Shown: one piece after another, positions 34,036-42,706 of the stretch
Layout: every line of letters begins with the position of its first letter
How positions within the stretch are numbered: the first letter of the stretch is position 1
NCBI RefSeq assembly: GCF_024055795.1
Contig: NZ_JAMXMY010000020.1
Coordinates: 141,922 to 205,921 of the forward strand
Source: Actinoallomurus purpureus
Lineage (GTDB): Bacteria; Actinomycetota; Actinomycetes; Streptosporangiales; Streptosporangiaceae
Direction: 5' to 3'
DNA length: 64,000 nucleotides
Translations under genes and position numbers: made by a program
The notes under the pieces: model-generated
Databases searched by the model: none
What the model saw: the letters and a program-made list of their open reading frames with translations, nothing else
Told to the model about the DNA's origin: nothing

Positions 34036-34688
34036 GCCTTCACCGCGATCAGCGACTTGACCAGCCCGGCCATGCGCTCGGCCCGGATCTGCGAGCCCGG
34101 AAAGTAGAACGCCAGCTCGGTACGGCTCACGAGTTCCACGCTGAGCGCGGTGCGCAGAGCCGTCGCGCGGTCCGCGGGTGGGGTGTGCACCAGTGGCCAG
34201 TGCCGTGCGACCACCGTCCGGGCCGCGGCCGGCAGGAACTGAAACCCGGGGAACAGCCAGTGCGGCTCCACCGGGAAGTACCGGTACGGCGTCTGGATCC
34301 AGTGCCGGTCGGCGAGACGGTGTACGGCGTCCGCGAACCGCTGCCGCCGCTCGTGTCCTCCGACGTGCTCGAGGACGGAATTGGAGATGACCAGGTCGTA
34401 CGGTCCGCCCAGGATCGAGTCCGGCAGTTCACAGGCGTCGGCGCGATCGGTCTCCATCCATTCGGGCAGGACCGCAGGGGGCGATTCGAGGTTGACGAGG
34501 TGAACGTGCGCCGGGCGCACCGGCGCCCGCAGCCACGCGTCGGCGGTGCCGCCGAGATCGATGACGGACATCTGGCCGATCTGCGGAAACGTGGCCTTCA
34601 GCCAGGCCCATCGGCGGGCCCGATAGCGTGCCCCGAACGAATTCGGGGCGTCCACAAAACTGGTCCGAAACTCGTGCAGGTGACCCAC
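34032..34688 (-). CDS. Class I SAM-dependent methyltransferase
   Basis: 218-residue methyltransferase. SAM-binding motif SVIDLGGTADAWLRAP (about residues 40-55) and ISNSVLEHVGGHERR, the post-motif typical of class I enzymes (VLEH), are visible. The C-terminus is Arg-rich. GTG 34688 follows GGGGAG. First gene of a six-gene minus-strand operon (methyltransferase, toroid, GT26, dehydrogenase, Wzz, methyltransferase) and divergent from rmlC. Substrate unknown; sugar O-methylation is plausible. Confidence 0.82.
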   Translation of the reverse strand: MGHLHEFRTSFVDAPNSFGARYRARRWAWLKATFPQIGQMSVIDLGGTADAWLRAPVRPAHVHLVNLESPPAVLPEWMETDRADACELPDSILGGPYDLVISNSVLEHVGGHERRQRFADAVHRLADRHWIQTPYRYFPVEPHWLFPGFQFLPAAARTVVARHWPLVHTPPADRATALRTALSVELVSRTELAFYFPGSQIRAERMAGLVKSLIAVKA

Positions 34689-35061
34689 GCGAACTCCCCG
34701 TCCCGCACCGGGGATTCGGGCATGCCTTCAATACATTTACGGCAGCCCAAAGGCACACCAAAGGCATCGCCCGATCCAGCGGAGCGGTGGACACATGAAC
34801 GCGCCCATCCTCTCTCTCACTACATGTACGGCGATATACGACAAACGCATGAAATAGTGGCCGAGATCGGCCAGCCTGCCAGGTAATCCGGGACGATGCC
34901 GAGACAGGCACTCACCCTCAGTGAGGGCGGCTGCACATCTACGACTCACCAGAATTGCATTCGATTTGGAATTCACTGACGGATCCGTTGACAGCACCTT
35001 GCCGATAAGCCAATGTCGAATTCCGGAAACCTCAGTACGAGTTGCGAAACGGGGAACCAGA
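34689..35061. other. Divergent intergenic region before methyltransferase and rmlC
   Basis: No gene is seen in these 373 bases. The segment is AT-richer than its surroundings, as expected for divergent promoters. A consensus -35 TTGACA (34988-34993) faces rmlC, with only a poor -10 about 17 bases later. Confidence 0.5.
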
Positions 35062-35664
35062 GTGGATCCGATCGGCATCGCCGGCGCGTGGCTCTTCACT
35101 CCACAGATCCATGGCGACGAACGCGGATTATTTCTCGAATGGTTCCAGGACGCCGAGTTCTCCGTCGCTGTGGGTCATCGGCTGACGATGCGACAGGCCA
35201 ACTGCTCGGTGTCGCGGCGCGGCTCGCTCCGGGGCGTTCACTTCGCCGACGTGCCGCCGGGGCAGGCGAAGTACGTCACCTGCCTGCGGGGCTCGGTCAT
35301 CGATGTGGTCGTCGACATCCGGACCGGCTCCCCCACTTTCGGCCGCTCGGCCGTGAACCGGCTCGACGACCGGACACGGCGCGCCGTCTACATCGCCGAA
35401 GGGCTCGGGCACGGCTTCCTCGCGCTCAGCGATGAGGCGGTCGTCGTCTACGTCGCGTCGGAGCCGTACGCCCCGGACCGCGAGCACGGGATACACCCGC
35501 TCGACCCCGCCCTCGGCATCGAGTGGCCGCGCGGCATCGAGCCAGTGCTGTCCCCGAAGGACGCCGCCGCCCCGTCCCTGGCCGAGGCCGAACGGGCCGG
35601 TCTCCTCCCGTCCTACGCCGACTGCCTGGCCTACCAGGAGAAACTCCGCTCCGACACGCTGTGA
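35062..35664 (+). CDS. rmlC: dTDP-4-dehydrorhamnose 3,5-epimerase
   Basis: 200-residue cupin-type epimerase, third step of dTDP-L-rhamnose synthesis. QANCSVSRRGSLRGVHFADV contains the conserved SxxGxxRGxH segment with the catalytic His (about residue 62), and VIDVVVDIRTGSPTFG is the next signature. GTG 35062 follows ACGGGGAA. It is on the opposite strand from rmlA, rmlB and rmlD and ends 11 bp before their operon ends, so it is expressed separately but completes the pathway. Confidence 0.93.
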   Translation: MDPIGIAGAWLFTPQIHGDERGLFLEWFQDAEFSVAVGHRLTMRQANCSVSRRGSLRGVHFADVPPGQAKYVTCLRGSVIDVVVDIRTGSPTFGRSAVNRLDDRTRRAVYIAEGLGHGFLALSDEAVVVYVASEPYAPDREHGIHPLDPALGIEWPRGIEPVLSPKDAAAPSLAEAERAGLLPSYADCLAYQEKLRSDTL

Positions 35665-35675
35665 GCCGGCGCCCC

Positions 35676-36671
35676 CTAGCGCACCACGGTCGGCGAGAAG
35701 GCGTTCCTGAGCAGCAGGCGAGGGGCGCCCGTGCCGTCCGCGGGCACCGTCCAGACGTCCGTCGTCCCGCCGTCCAGCCGTCCGTACATCACCGTGTGAT
35801 CGTCGAGCCAGACCGCCTGGTCGTCCACGCTCCGCGTCTCGGCCAGGGCGATCTCCCCCATCGTCCGCAGTTCGAGAACGTGCAGCCGCCAGGGCCGCGA
35901 CGGATCGCCGGTCGCCTTCTTGAAGACCAGACGGGTCCCGTCCGGGGACAGCGACGGGCATTCGACGTTCTCGCGCAGCGTGCGCATCGTCCGGGCGGCG
36001 ACGTCGCCCTCGACCAGGTATGTCCGGCCCTTCGTCCGCACGGTCGCGTAGAAGTGGTCGTCGTCGGCGGCGAACGTCACCCCCCAGTAGTTCACGTCGG
36101 GCGATCGGTAGGGCTTCCCGTCCTTGAGGAGGGTGAGGTCCTCGATGCTCGCGATCACCCGCCCGGTGCGCATGTCGAGGATCCCGGTCCGCGTCGACAG
36201 ATCGGGGCTGGTGTAGGAGTCGCCGCTGACGAAGACCGTCCAGGACACCATGCGCCCGCTCGGTGACACGCGCGCCCGGCTCGGCGCTCCGGGCAACTGG
36301 ACGCGGCGAACCTCGTGCAGCCCGCGGTCCAGGATCACCGCGAAGATCTTGGGAACGGCGGCGCGCCGCACCGTGAGGCACACGCCGGTGCCGGCCGAGG
36401 CGTAGACCCGCACGCAGTTCAGCCCGCTGAGCACGCGAGACCCGCCTGGATGAACGAGGGGCACCGACGCCAGCACGCCGTTCGAGCCCGCGTTGCGGAA
36501 CAGCAGCCGGCCACGGTCATCGAGCCGGATCGCCGCCGGCCGGGCCGTCGCCGCACCGCCCCGGCCGGCGGCCCGCAGCACGTACGCGGTCGCGGCCAGC
36601 GCGAGCAGCGCCGCAGCGGCGAGGACCACCCACGCCCGCCGCCCGCCGACGGCACCGCCTCCCGCGCTCAT
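35676..36671 (-). CDS. Membrane-anchored beta-propeller (TolB/WD40-like) protein
   Basis: 331-residue protein with an N-terminal membrane anchor (about 12-32) and an extracytoplasmic region of repeated blades (SPSGRMVSWTVF, SPDGTRLVFKKATGD, VWLDDHTVMYGRLDG) typical of TolB-like propellers. It starts within the MFS gene stop (ATGA) and is the last gene of the rmlA-B-D/MFS operon. Such propellers bind peptides or glycans outside the cell. Its link to rhamnose synthesis is unexplained. Confidence 0.75.
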   Translation of the reverse strand: MSAGGGAVGGRRAWVVLAAAALLALAATAYVLRAAGRGGAATARPAAIRLDDRGRLLFRNAGSNGVLASVPLVHPGGSRVLSGLNCVRVYASAGTGVCLTVRRAAVPKIFAVILDRGLHEVRRVQLPGAPSRARVSPSGRMVSWTVFVSGDSYTSPDLSTRTGILDMRTGRVIASIEDLTLLKDGKPYRSPDVNYWGVTFAADDDHFYATVRTKGRTYLVEGDVAARTMRTLRENVECPSLSPDGTRLVFKKATGDPSRPWRLHVLELRTMGEIALAETRSVDDQAVWLDDHTVMYGRLDGGTTDVWTVPADGTGAPRLLLRNAFSPTVVR

Positions 36672-37879
36672 CGGGCCGCCCGGAGCAGCGGCCACGCCGC
36701 CACGATCGCCACGCCCAGGCCGGCGGTCGCGGCCGTCACCGCCGCCGGCCTGCCCCACGCCGTCCACGCGGCACCGATGAGAACCGAGGACACCAGCCGG
36801 GCGAGCGCCTGCGCCGTCTGCAGAACGGCCATGCCACTGGCCCGCACCGGGCCGGGCAGCAGCGGCCCGGCCGCCGCCATCAGCACGCCGTCGGTGGCCG
36901 CGTAGAAGGCGCCGTGCAGCGTGAGCACGCAGGTGAGCAGCACCGCTCCGGCCAGCGGCCCGCGCAACAGCAGGTACGCGCCGAGCAGCAGCACGTGCCC
37001 GCCGATGAAGACCGCCCGGCGCCCGGCGCGGTCGGCCAGGCGGCCGAACGGGACCGCCAGGGTCAGGAAGGACGCCGCCGTTCCCAGGGGCAGCAACGGG
37101 AAGTAGCCGGCCGCGATGCCCAGCCGCCGCTGCAACAGCAGGTAGACGAACGAGTCGCTGATGGTGCAGGCGCCGAGCAGCGCGGCCGCCAGGCACATCA
37201 GGGCGAACCCCGGCCGCCCCAGCGGCCTGAGCGACATCGCGGCGCGGGGCAGGGCACGGATCGGTGGATCCCGTACGAACGCCACCAGCAGGACCACACC
37301 GAACACCGCGACGCAGCAGCTGACGACGAAGACCGCGTCGTAGGCGCCCGGAGCCGCCCACAGCACGGCGAAGGCGGCCAGCGGCCCGGCGAGCGCGCCG
37401 GCCGTGTCCATCGTCCGATGTACCCCGAACGACAGCCCGAGGTCGCGGGGCGCGCTGCTCGCCGCGATGAGGGCGTCCCGCGGTGCCGTGCGCAGTCCCT
37501 TGCCGGTGCGATCGGCGGCCAGCACCGCTCCCAGGGCGACGGGAGAACTCCCCGCGACGAGCAGGCCCAGCTTGCACGCCGCCGACAGGGCGTAGCCGAG
37601 ACCCGCCACGAGCCGGTGGCGCTGTGACCGGTCCGCGAGCCGTCCTCCGACGAGCCGGATCAGCGCGGTCACCCCGGCGTACATGCCGTCGAGGACGCCG
37701 AACTGCAGGGGTGTGAGGCCCAGCGACAGGACCAGGTAGAGCGGCAGGACCGCGGTGATCATCTCTGACGAGACGTCGGTGACGAGGCTGACCGCTCCCA
37801 GGGCGACGATGTTGGGCGCGACGAGCCGCCAGACGCGCATCGCGCGTGCGGCGTTCCCGAGCCCCGCCGAGACGTACAC
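36668..37879 (-). CDS. MFS transporter
   Basis: 403-residue major facilitator with 12 predicted helices. DGMYAGVTALIRLVGGRLAD followed by RSQRHR is the conserved loop 2-3 motif (G-x-L-a-D-r), and LAADRTGKGLRTAPRDALIA recalls a drug/metabolite efflux subgroup. GTG 37879 lies 2 bp after the rmlD stop; ATG about 39 bases later is an alternative start. Cargo is unknown. Position between rmlD and the propeller gene suggests an exporter connected with the surface glycan, but this is only context. Confidence 0.8.
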   Translation of the reverse strand: MYVSAGLGNAARAMRVWRLVAPNIVALGAVSLVTDVSSEMITAVLPLYLVLSLGLTPLQFGVLDGMYAGVTALIRLVGGRLADRSQRHRLVAGLGYALSAACKLGLLVAGSSPVALGAVLAADRTGKGLRTAPRDALIAASSAPRDLGLSFGVHRTMDTAGALAGPLAAFAVLWAAPGAYDAVFVVSCCVAVFGVVLLVAFVRDPPIRALPRAAMSLRPLGRPGFALMCLAAALLGACTISDSFVYLLLQRRLGIAAGYFPLLPLGTAASFLTLAVPFGRLADRAGRRAVFIGGHVLLLGAYLLLRGPLAGAVLLTCVLTLHGAFYAATDGVLMAAAGPLLPGPVRASGMAVLQTAQALARLVSSVLIGAAWTAWGRPAAVTAATAGLGVAIVAAWPLLRAAR

Positions 37880-37881
37880 CG

Positions 37882-38739
37882 TCAGCCCAGACCGTCCGGC
37901 AGCGCCGCGCGCAACGCGGCCCGCCAGTCGCGGATCGGCTCCAGCCCGGCACGCTCCCAGCGCCCATGCCCGAGCACGCTGTACGCGGGACGTGGCGCCG
38001 GACGCGCGAACCGGTCGGCCGTCGTCGGCAGCACCCGCCGCTCGTCCGCCCCGAGCAGGTGGAAGACCTCGCTGGCAAGCCCCCACCACGTGGTCTGCCC
38101 CGAACTCGTCGCGTGGTAGATCCCGGGCTCCGCGCCGGAACGCATCAGGGCCAGGATGCGCCCGGCCACGTCACGGGTCCAGGTCGGCTGCCCGCGCTGG
38201 TCGATGACGACCTCGATCTTCTCGCGCTCGCGCTCGAGCCGGAACATGGTCGCGACGAAGTTCGGCCCGCCCCGGCCGTACAGCCACGCCGTCCTGACCA
38301 CGTACGCGGCGGAGGGCAGCTCCGCCAGCACGGCTCGCTCCCCCGCGAGCTTCGTCCGCCCGTACGCGCCGCTCGGGCCGGGCGGCGCGTCCTCGGCGTA
38401 CGGCTCGCGGGCGGTCCCGTCGAAGACGTAGTCGGTGGAGACCTGGACCAGGCGGGCGCCGATCGCCGCGCAGGCGAGGGCGAGGTTGCGCGCTCCGTCG
38501 CCGTTGACGCGCAGCGCCTCCTCTTCGTGTTCCTCGGCCGCGTCGACCGCCGTCCATCCGGCGCAGTTGACGACGACGTCCGGGCGCACCGCCCGCAGGG
38601 TCGCGCGTACGGCGTCGCCATCGGTGATGTCGAGGCCGGCGTGGTCGAGCCCGGTCACCGTCTCGCCTTCCGCGGCCAGCAGGTTCACGACCTCGCCGCC
38701 GAGCATGCCCGACGCACCGGTCACCAGCCACGTGCTCAT
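37882..38739 (-). CDS. rmlD: dTDP-4-dehydrorhamnose reductase
   Basis: 285-residue SDR enzyme, last step of dTDP-L-rhamnose formation. WLVTGASGMLGGEVVNLLA (NAD(P) site, residues 4-22), STDYVFDG and the catalytic YxxxK in YGRTKLAGERAVL (about 128-132) are intact; GIYHATSSGQTTWW closes the substrate pocket. ATG 38739 overlaps the rmlB stop (ATGA). Confidence 0.94.
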   Translation of the reverse strand: MSTWLVTGASGMLGGEVVNLLAAEGETVTGLDHAGLDITDGDAVRATLRAVRPDVVVNCAGWTAVDAAEEHEEEALRVNGDGARNLALACAAIGARLVQVSTDYVFDGTAREPYAEDAPPGPSGAYGRTKLAGERAVLAELPSAAYVVRTAWLYGRGGPNFVATMFRLEREREKIEVVIDQRGQPTWTRDVAGRILALMRSGAEPGIYHATSSGQTTWWGLASEVFHLLGADERRVLPTTADRFARPAPRPAYSVLGHGRWERAGLEPIRDWRAALRAALPDGLG

Positions 38740-39689
38740 TTCAGGGCCCTCCACCAGGCACGGTTCTCGGCGTACCAGCGCACGGTCGCCGCGAGGCCGA
38801 CATCGAAGGGGATCCGTGGCCGGTAGCCCATGCCGCGCAGGAGGTCGTCGTTCAGGGAATAGCGGCGGTCGTGTCCCTTCCGGTCCGCCACGGTCCGCAC
38901 GCTTCCCCAGCCCGCCCCGAAGGCTTCGAGGAGGCGTTCGGTCAGCTCGGTGTTGGTCAGCTCGACGTCACCGCCGATGTGGTGGACCTCGCCGGTCCGC
39001 CCTTTCTCCAGGACGAGCTGGATGCCCCGGCAGTGATCGTCCACGTGCACCCAGCCCCGTACGTTTCCGCCGTCGCCGTACAGCGGAACCGTCCGGTCGC
39101 GGAGGAGTTCCGTCACGAACAGCGGGATGACCTTCTCGGGGAACTGGTAGGGCCCGTAGTTGTTGCAGCATCGGGTGATGACGACGTCCAGGCCGTGTGT
39201 CCGGGCATAGGACAGCGCGATCAGGTCACCGCCGGCCTTGGCCGCGGCGTACGGGGAGGTCGGCGCGAGCGGGGCGTCCTCCGTCCACGAGCCCGTCTCG
39301 ATGCTTCCGTAGACCTCGTCGGTGGAGACCTGCACCACCCGTTCGACCCCGGAGTCCACGCAGGCCCGCATGAGCGTGTGCGTGCCGGCCACGTTCGTGG
39401 CCACGAAGTCCGAGCCGTCGGCGATCGACCGATCCACGTGGGTCTCGGCCGCGAAGTTGAGGACCATCCGGTGGCCCGGGAGGACCTTCGCGAGGAGTTC
39501 GGCGTCGCCGATGTCGCCGTGGACGAAGGTGCAGCGGGCGCCTTCGAGGTTGGCGCGGTTGCCCGCGTAGGTGAGCTTGTCGAGAACGGTGATCTCGGCG
39601 TCCTCGAATCCCGGATAGCCACCGCCGGCGAGCGTCCGCACGTAGTGGGACCCGATGAAGCCGGCGCCTCCGGCCACGAGCACCCTCAT
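38736..39689 (-). CDS. rmlB: dTDP-glucose 4,6-dehydratase
   Basis: 317-residue extended SDR, second step of dTDP-L-rhamnose formation. VAGGAGFIGSHYVR (NAD site), AAETHVDRSI, STDEVYGS and YAAAKAGGD (YxxxK) and RCCNNYGPYQFPEKVIP are hallmark sequences. ATG 39689 overlaps the rmlA stop (ATGA). The gene order rmlA-rmlB-rmlD on one strand implies a single transcript. Confidence 0.95.
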   Translation of the reverse strand: MRVLVAGGAGFIGSHYVRTLAGGGYPGFEDAEITVLDKLTYAGNRANLEGARCTFVHGDIGDAELLAKVLPGHRMVLNFAAETHVDRSIADGSDFVATNVAGTHTLMRACVDSGVERVVQVSTDEVYGSIETGSWTEDAPLAPTSPYAAAKAGGDLIALSYARTHGLDVVITRCCNNYGPYQFPEKVIPLFVTELLRDRTVPLYGDGGNVRGWVHVDDHCRGIQLVLEKGRTGEVHHIGGDVELTNTELTERLLEAFGAGWGSVRTVADRKGHDRRYSLNDDLLRGMGYRPRIPFDVGLAATVRWYAENRAWWRALK

Positions 39690-40747
39690 GAGGAGATCTG
39701 CACTCTGCTGTGGTCGCCCAGGACGAGCCTGTGCGCGTTCGGGACCTTCGGCGCGAGCGTCACGTCGGCCTCGTGCCCGATCAATGACGCCTCGATCCGT
39801 CGTACGCCCCTGATGGAGGCGCCGCGCAGGACGATGGAGTACTCGATCTCGCTGTCGGCGATGACGCAGTTCTCGGCGATGGAGGTGAACGGGCCGAGGT
39901 AGGAGCCGGTCACCCGCGTGCCCCGCCCGACGATGACCGGGCCCACGATGCGCGATCCGGTGACGATCGCGCCCTCCTCGATCACGACCCGCCCGATGAC
40001 CTCACAGGAGTCATCGACCGTGCCGCGCGGCTCGAGGCCCTCGAGCACGAGGCGGTTGACCTCGAGCATGTCATCGACGTTTCCGGTGTCCTTCCAGTAG
40101 CCCGAGATGACGGCGGAGGAGACCTCGTGGCCGGTGTCGACCAGCCACTGGATCGCCTCGGTGATCTCCAGTTCGTTCCGCCAGGAGGGCTTCAGCGCGG
40201 CTACCGCCTCGTGGATCGCGGGCGTGAACAGGTAGACGCCGACGAGCGCAAGGTCGCTCTTGGGGTGTTCGGGCTTCTCCTCCAGGCCGGCGACGCGCCC
40301 GGCGGCGTCGAGTTCGACGACGCCGAAGGCGCGCGGGTCCGGAACCCGGGTCAGCATGATCTGGGCGGCCGGCCGGTCTTGTCCGAACTGCCTGGTGAAC
40401 GAGGTGATCCCGCCGACGATGAAGTTGTCGCCCAGGTACATCACGAAGTCGTCGTCGCCGAGGTAGCCGCGCGAGACGAGGATCGCGTGGGCTAAGCCGA
40501 GGGGGGCGTCCTGCCGGATGTAGGTGACGTCGAGGCCGAAGGCCGAGCCGTCGCCGACAACGCGCTGGATCTCCGGTGCCGTGTCCCCGACGACGATCCC
40601 GACCTCGGTGATCCCGGTGTCGCGGATCGCCTCCAGGCCGTAGAAGAGGACCGGCTTGTTCGCGACCGGCAGTAACTGCTTGGCCGATGTATAGGTAATG
40701 GGCCGCAACCGCGTGCCCGATCCCCCGGCCAACACAAGGGCTTTCAC
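39686..40747 (-). CDS. rmlA: Glucose-1-phosphate thymidylyltransferase, long form
   Basis: 353-residue nucleotidyltransferase, first step to dTDP-L-rhamnose. LVLAGGSGTRLRPITYTSAK (residues 4-23) is the nucleotide motif; YLGDNFI and EKPEHPKSDLALVGVYLFTP follow. About 110 extra C-terminal residues form a left-handed beta-helix (VIEEGAIVTGSRIVGPVIVG), as in the long actinobacterial form. GTG 40747 is chosen because TAGGTT ends 7 bases upstream, giving a leaderless transcript; there is no Shine-Dalgarno. First gene of the rml/MFS operon. Confidence 0.93.
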   Translation of the reverse strand: MKALVLAGGSGTRLRPITYTSAKQLLPVANKPVLFYGLEAIRDTGITEVGIVVGDTAPEIQRVVGDGSAFGLDVTYIRQDAPLGLAHAILVSRGYLGDDDFVMYLGDNFIVGGITSFTRQFGQDRPAAQIMLTRVPDPRAFGVVELDAAGRVAGLEEKPEHPKSDLALVGVYLFTPAIHEAVAALKPSWRNELEITEAIQWLVDTGHEVSSAVISGYWKDTGNVDDMLEVNRLVLEGLEPRGTVDDSCEVIGRVVIEEGAIVTGSRIVGPVIVGRGTRVTGSYLGPFTSIAENCVIADSEIEYSIVLRGASIRGVRRIEASLIGHEADVTLAPKVPNAHRLVLGDHSRVQISS

Positions 40748-40754
40748 GAGAGTG

Positions 40755-40760
40755 AACCTA
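40755..40760 (-). promoter_or_regulatory. -10 element of leaderless rmlA transcript
   Basis: TAGGTT on the minus strand is followed after exactly seven bases by the rmlA GTG, the usual actinobacterial leaderless spacing. No convincing -35 is seen. Confidence 0.5.
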
Positions 40761-40936
40761 GATACCCGGGCTGGAAATAAGCGAGCGCGCGGCCACGTCC
40801 GGCCAGCGCCACGGTAAACCGCCACGATAACGACGCCCGGCCACATGCGGCCTCGATGTAAACCCTTCCTATCTACGGCACCGCTTGACATTCTCCAGCT
40901 CAGGAACACATCACACCAAGATCGCGGGGGCGGGTC

Positions 40937-42388
40937 GTGACGACTGTCGAGCAAGCGGATACCATCACCCTACGGGAAAAAAGTTTTCGGCTGACCAGTC
41001 GCCATGGTTGGATTCCACCATATATTCGCTGGCTCGTCATCATCGACGCCGCCAGCGCCATTACCGCCAGCACGGTCGGCCTTGTCGCACGTTTCAGAGG
41101 TGCCGAATCCACGCCCTGGCCGGACGCCACTCTGGGGATTGTGCTGCCATTCATCTGGATTCTCTCCATCGCCGCCGGACGCGCGTACGAGCCACGATTC
41201 TTCGGCGTCGGATCGGACGAATTCCGGCGCGTGCTCAACGTCGGCCTGTTACTGAGCGCAGCGGTGACGAACCTGTCATACGTCACCAAGGCGGAGGTCG
41301 CGCGGGGATACGCCCTCGTGACGCTGCCGCTGATGATCTTCCTGGACGTCACTGGGCGTTATCTCCTGCGCAGGCGGCTGCACCGCCTGCGCGCCCGCGG
41401 TGCGTGCATGCGGCGTAGTGTCGTGGTCGGCCATCGCAGCGCCGTCACCGAACTGGTCTGCGAACTCAGGCGGACACCGTTCCACGGCTTGAACATCGTC
41501 GCCGCCTGCGTCCCCCCTGGGAGCGAGAGGGACGATCTGGACGGCGTTCCGGTACTCGGCGGATTCGACGATGTCGTCCGGGTGATCGGCGTGTGCCGTG
41601 CCGACACGGTCGCCGTCCTCGCCTGTCCGGAGATCGACGCCGCACGGCTGCGACGCCTCGCCTGGCAGCTGGAGAAAGGCGACACCGATCTCTTCGTCGC
41701 CCCGGCGCTGATGGACGTCGCCGGACCACGTACGACGATCAGGCCGATCGCCGGCCTGCCGCTGCTCCACGTCGATCACCCCGAACTGACGGGCGGCCGA
41801 CGGCTGGTCAAGAGCCTGTTCGACCGGCTGGTCGCCGGGCTCGCCCTCCTCGTCCTCGCCCCGGCGCTGGTCGTGATCGCCGCTCTCCTGCGGTTCACCG
41901 GTCCCGCGTTGTTCGTCCAGCGGCGCATCGGCCGGGACGGCAAGGTGTTCCGGATGCTGAAGTTCCGCACGATGGTGAAGAACGCGGAGAAGCTCCGGCC
42001 CGCGCTTCTCGGGCGCAACGACGGCGACGGCGTCCTCTTCAAGATCAAAGAAGATCCTCGGATCACGCGGATCGGCGCGTGGCTACGCCGTTACTCGCTC
42101 GACGAGCTTCCCCAGCTGATCAACGTTCTCCGCGGCGACATGTCGCTGGTCGGGCCGCGCCCGCCGCTGCCGGAGGAGGTCTCGCGGTACGAGAGCGACG
42201 TGTACCGCCGCCTCGCGGTCAAGCCGGGGCTCACCGGGCTGTGGCAGGTCAGCGGCCGCTCCGACCTGCCGTGGGACGAGGCCGTCCGGCTCGACCTGCG
42301 CTACGTCGAGAACTGGTCTCTCACCCTGGACATGCAGATCCTCGGGAAGACCCTCTCCGCGGTGATCCGCGGCTCGGGAGCCTACTGA
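40937..42388 (+). CDS. Polyprenyl-phosphate sugar-1-phosphate transferase (WbaP/PssY-type)
   Basis: 483-residue initiating glycosyltransferase. The N-terminal half has about four membrane helices and a nucleotide-binding-like domain. The C-terminal bacterial sugar transferase domain (about 285-483) holds KSLFDRLVAGLALLVLAPAL, MLKFRTMVKNAE, LRRYSLDELPQLINVLRGDM, SLVGPRPPLPEEV and KPGLTGLWQVSGRSDLPW. It loads the first sugar phosphate onto undecaprenyl phosphate and so primes the Wzx/Wzy glycan. GTG 40937 has a G-rich site. It diverges from rmlA over 189 bp. Confidence 0.9.
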   Translation: MTTVEQADTITLREKSFRLTSRHGWIPPYIRWLVIIDAASAITASTVGLVARFRGAESTPWPDATLGIVLPFIWILSIAAGRAYEPRFFGVGSDEFRRVLNVGLLLSAAVTNLSYVTKAEVARGYALVTLPLMIFLDVTGRYLLRRRLHRLRARGACMRRSVVVGHRSAVTELVCELRRTPFHGLNIVAACVPPGSERDDLDGVPVLGGFDDVVRVIGVCRADTVAVLACPEIDAARLRRLAWQLEKGDTDLFVAPALMDVAGPRTTIRPIAGLPLLHVDHPELTGGRRLVKSLFDRLVAGLALLVLAPALVVIAALLRFTGPALFVQRRIGRDGKVFRMLKFRTMVKNAEKLRPALLGRNDGDGVLFKIKEDPRITRIGAWLRRYSLDELPQLINVLRGDMSLVGPRPPLPEEVSRYESDVYRRLAVKPGLTGLWQVSGRSDLPWDEAVRLDLRYVENWSLTLDMQILGKTLSAVIRGSGAY

Positions 42389-42702
42389 CCCGGGCCGGGG
42401 GCCTCCCCCGTCCGGACACGCGAGGACACCCGCCGACCGGAGCGGCGTTTTATCCGGCTTGTTAATAATTAGGGCCATTTGCAGCTATAAGCAAGCACTT
42501 GCAACACCAGCGAGCGGCGTAGACGCCTCACCCCTTTACGGGGTTTCTCCAGGGATCGAGCACGACAACATACTTTCTGCTGCCCTTTCGGTAATCACCC
42601 CCCAGTGAGGCGAAAGATGGACATCAGAAGAACGTCGCCTTTCTCGCCGGCGGTTCGCGCGGCATTAATCGGAATTGCCACCGACCACGCGGAGATCGCC
42701 GC
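42389..42702 (+). other. Structured intergenic region before dehydrogenase gene
   Basis: No large gene is present. Several small hairpins line up: GGGGG-CCT-CCCCC (42397-42409), GCAAG-CA-CTTGC (42491-42502), GGCG/CGCC near 42516-42527 and ACCCC-TTTAC-GGGGT (42530-42544), the last followed by TTTCT. The first or last may terminate the transferase transcript. The cluster could also be a regulatory leader; no known riboswitch was recognised. Confidence 0.45.
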
Positions 42703-42706
42703 GTGA
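42617..42706 (+). CDS. Possible 29-residue leader peptide
   Basis: ATG 42617 follows GAGGCGAAAG and opens a 29-codon frame (MDIRRTSPFSPAVRAALIG...) whose TGA overlaps the GTG of the dehydrogenase gene (GTGA), as in translational coupling. It may be a leader or upstream ORF, or chance; no homology can be judged at this length. Confidence 0.35.
   Translation: MDIRRTSPFSPAVRAALIGIATDHAEIAA

Noticed and set aside
42530..42544. A known riboswitch class before the dehydrogenase gene
   Set aside because: The small hairpins do not match any conserved core that I recognise, such as cyclic-di-GMP or ydaO types, so only unspecific structure is claimed.
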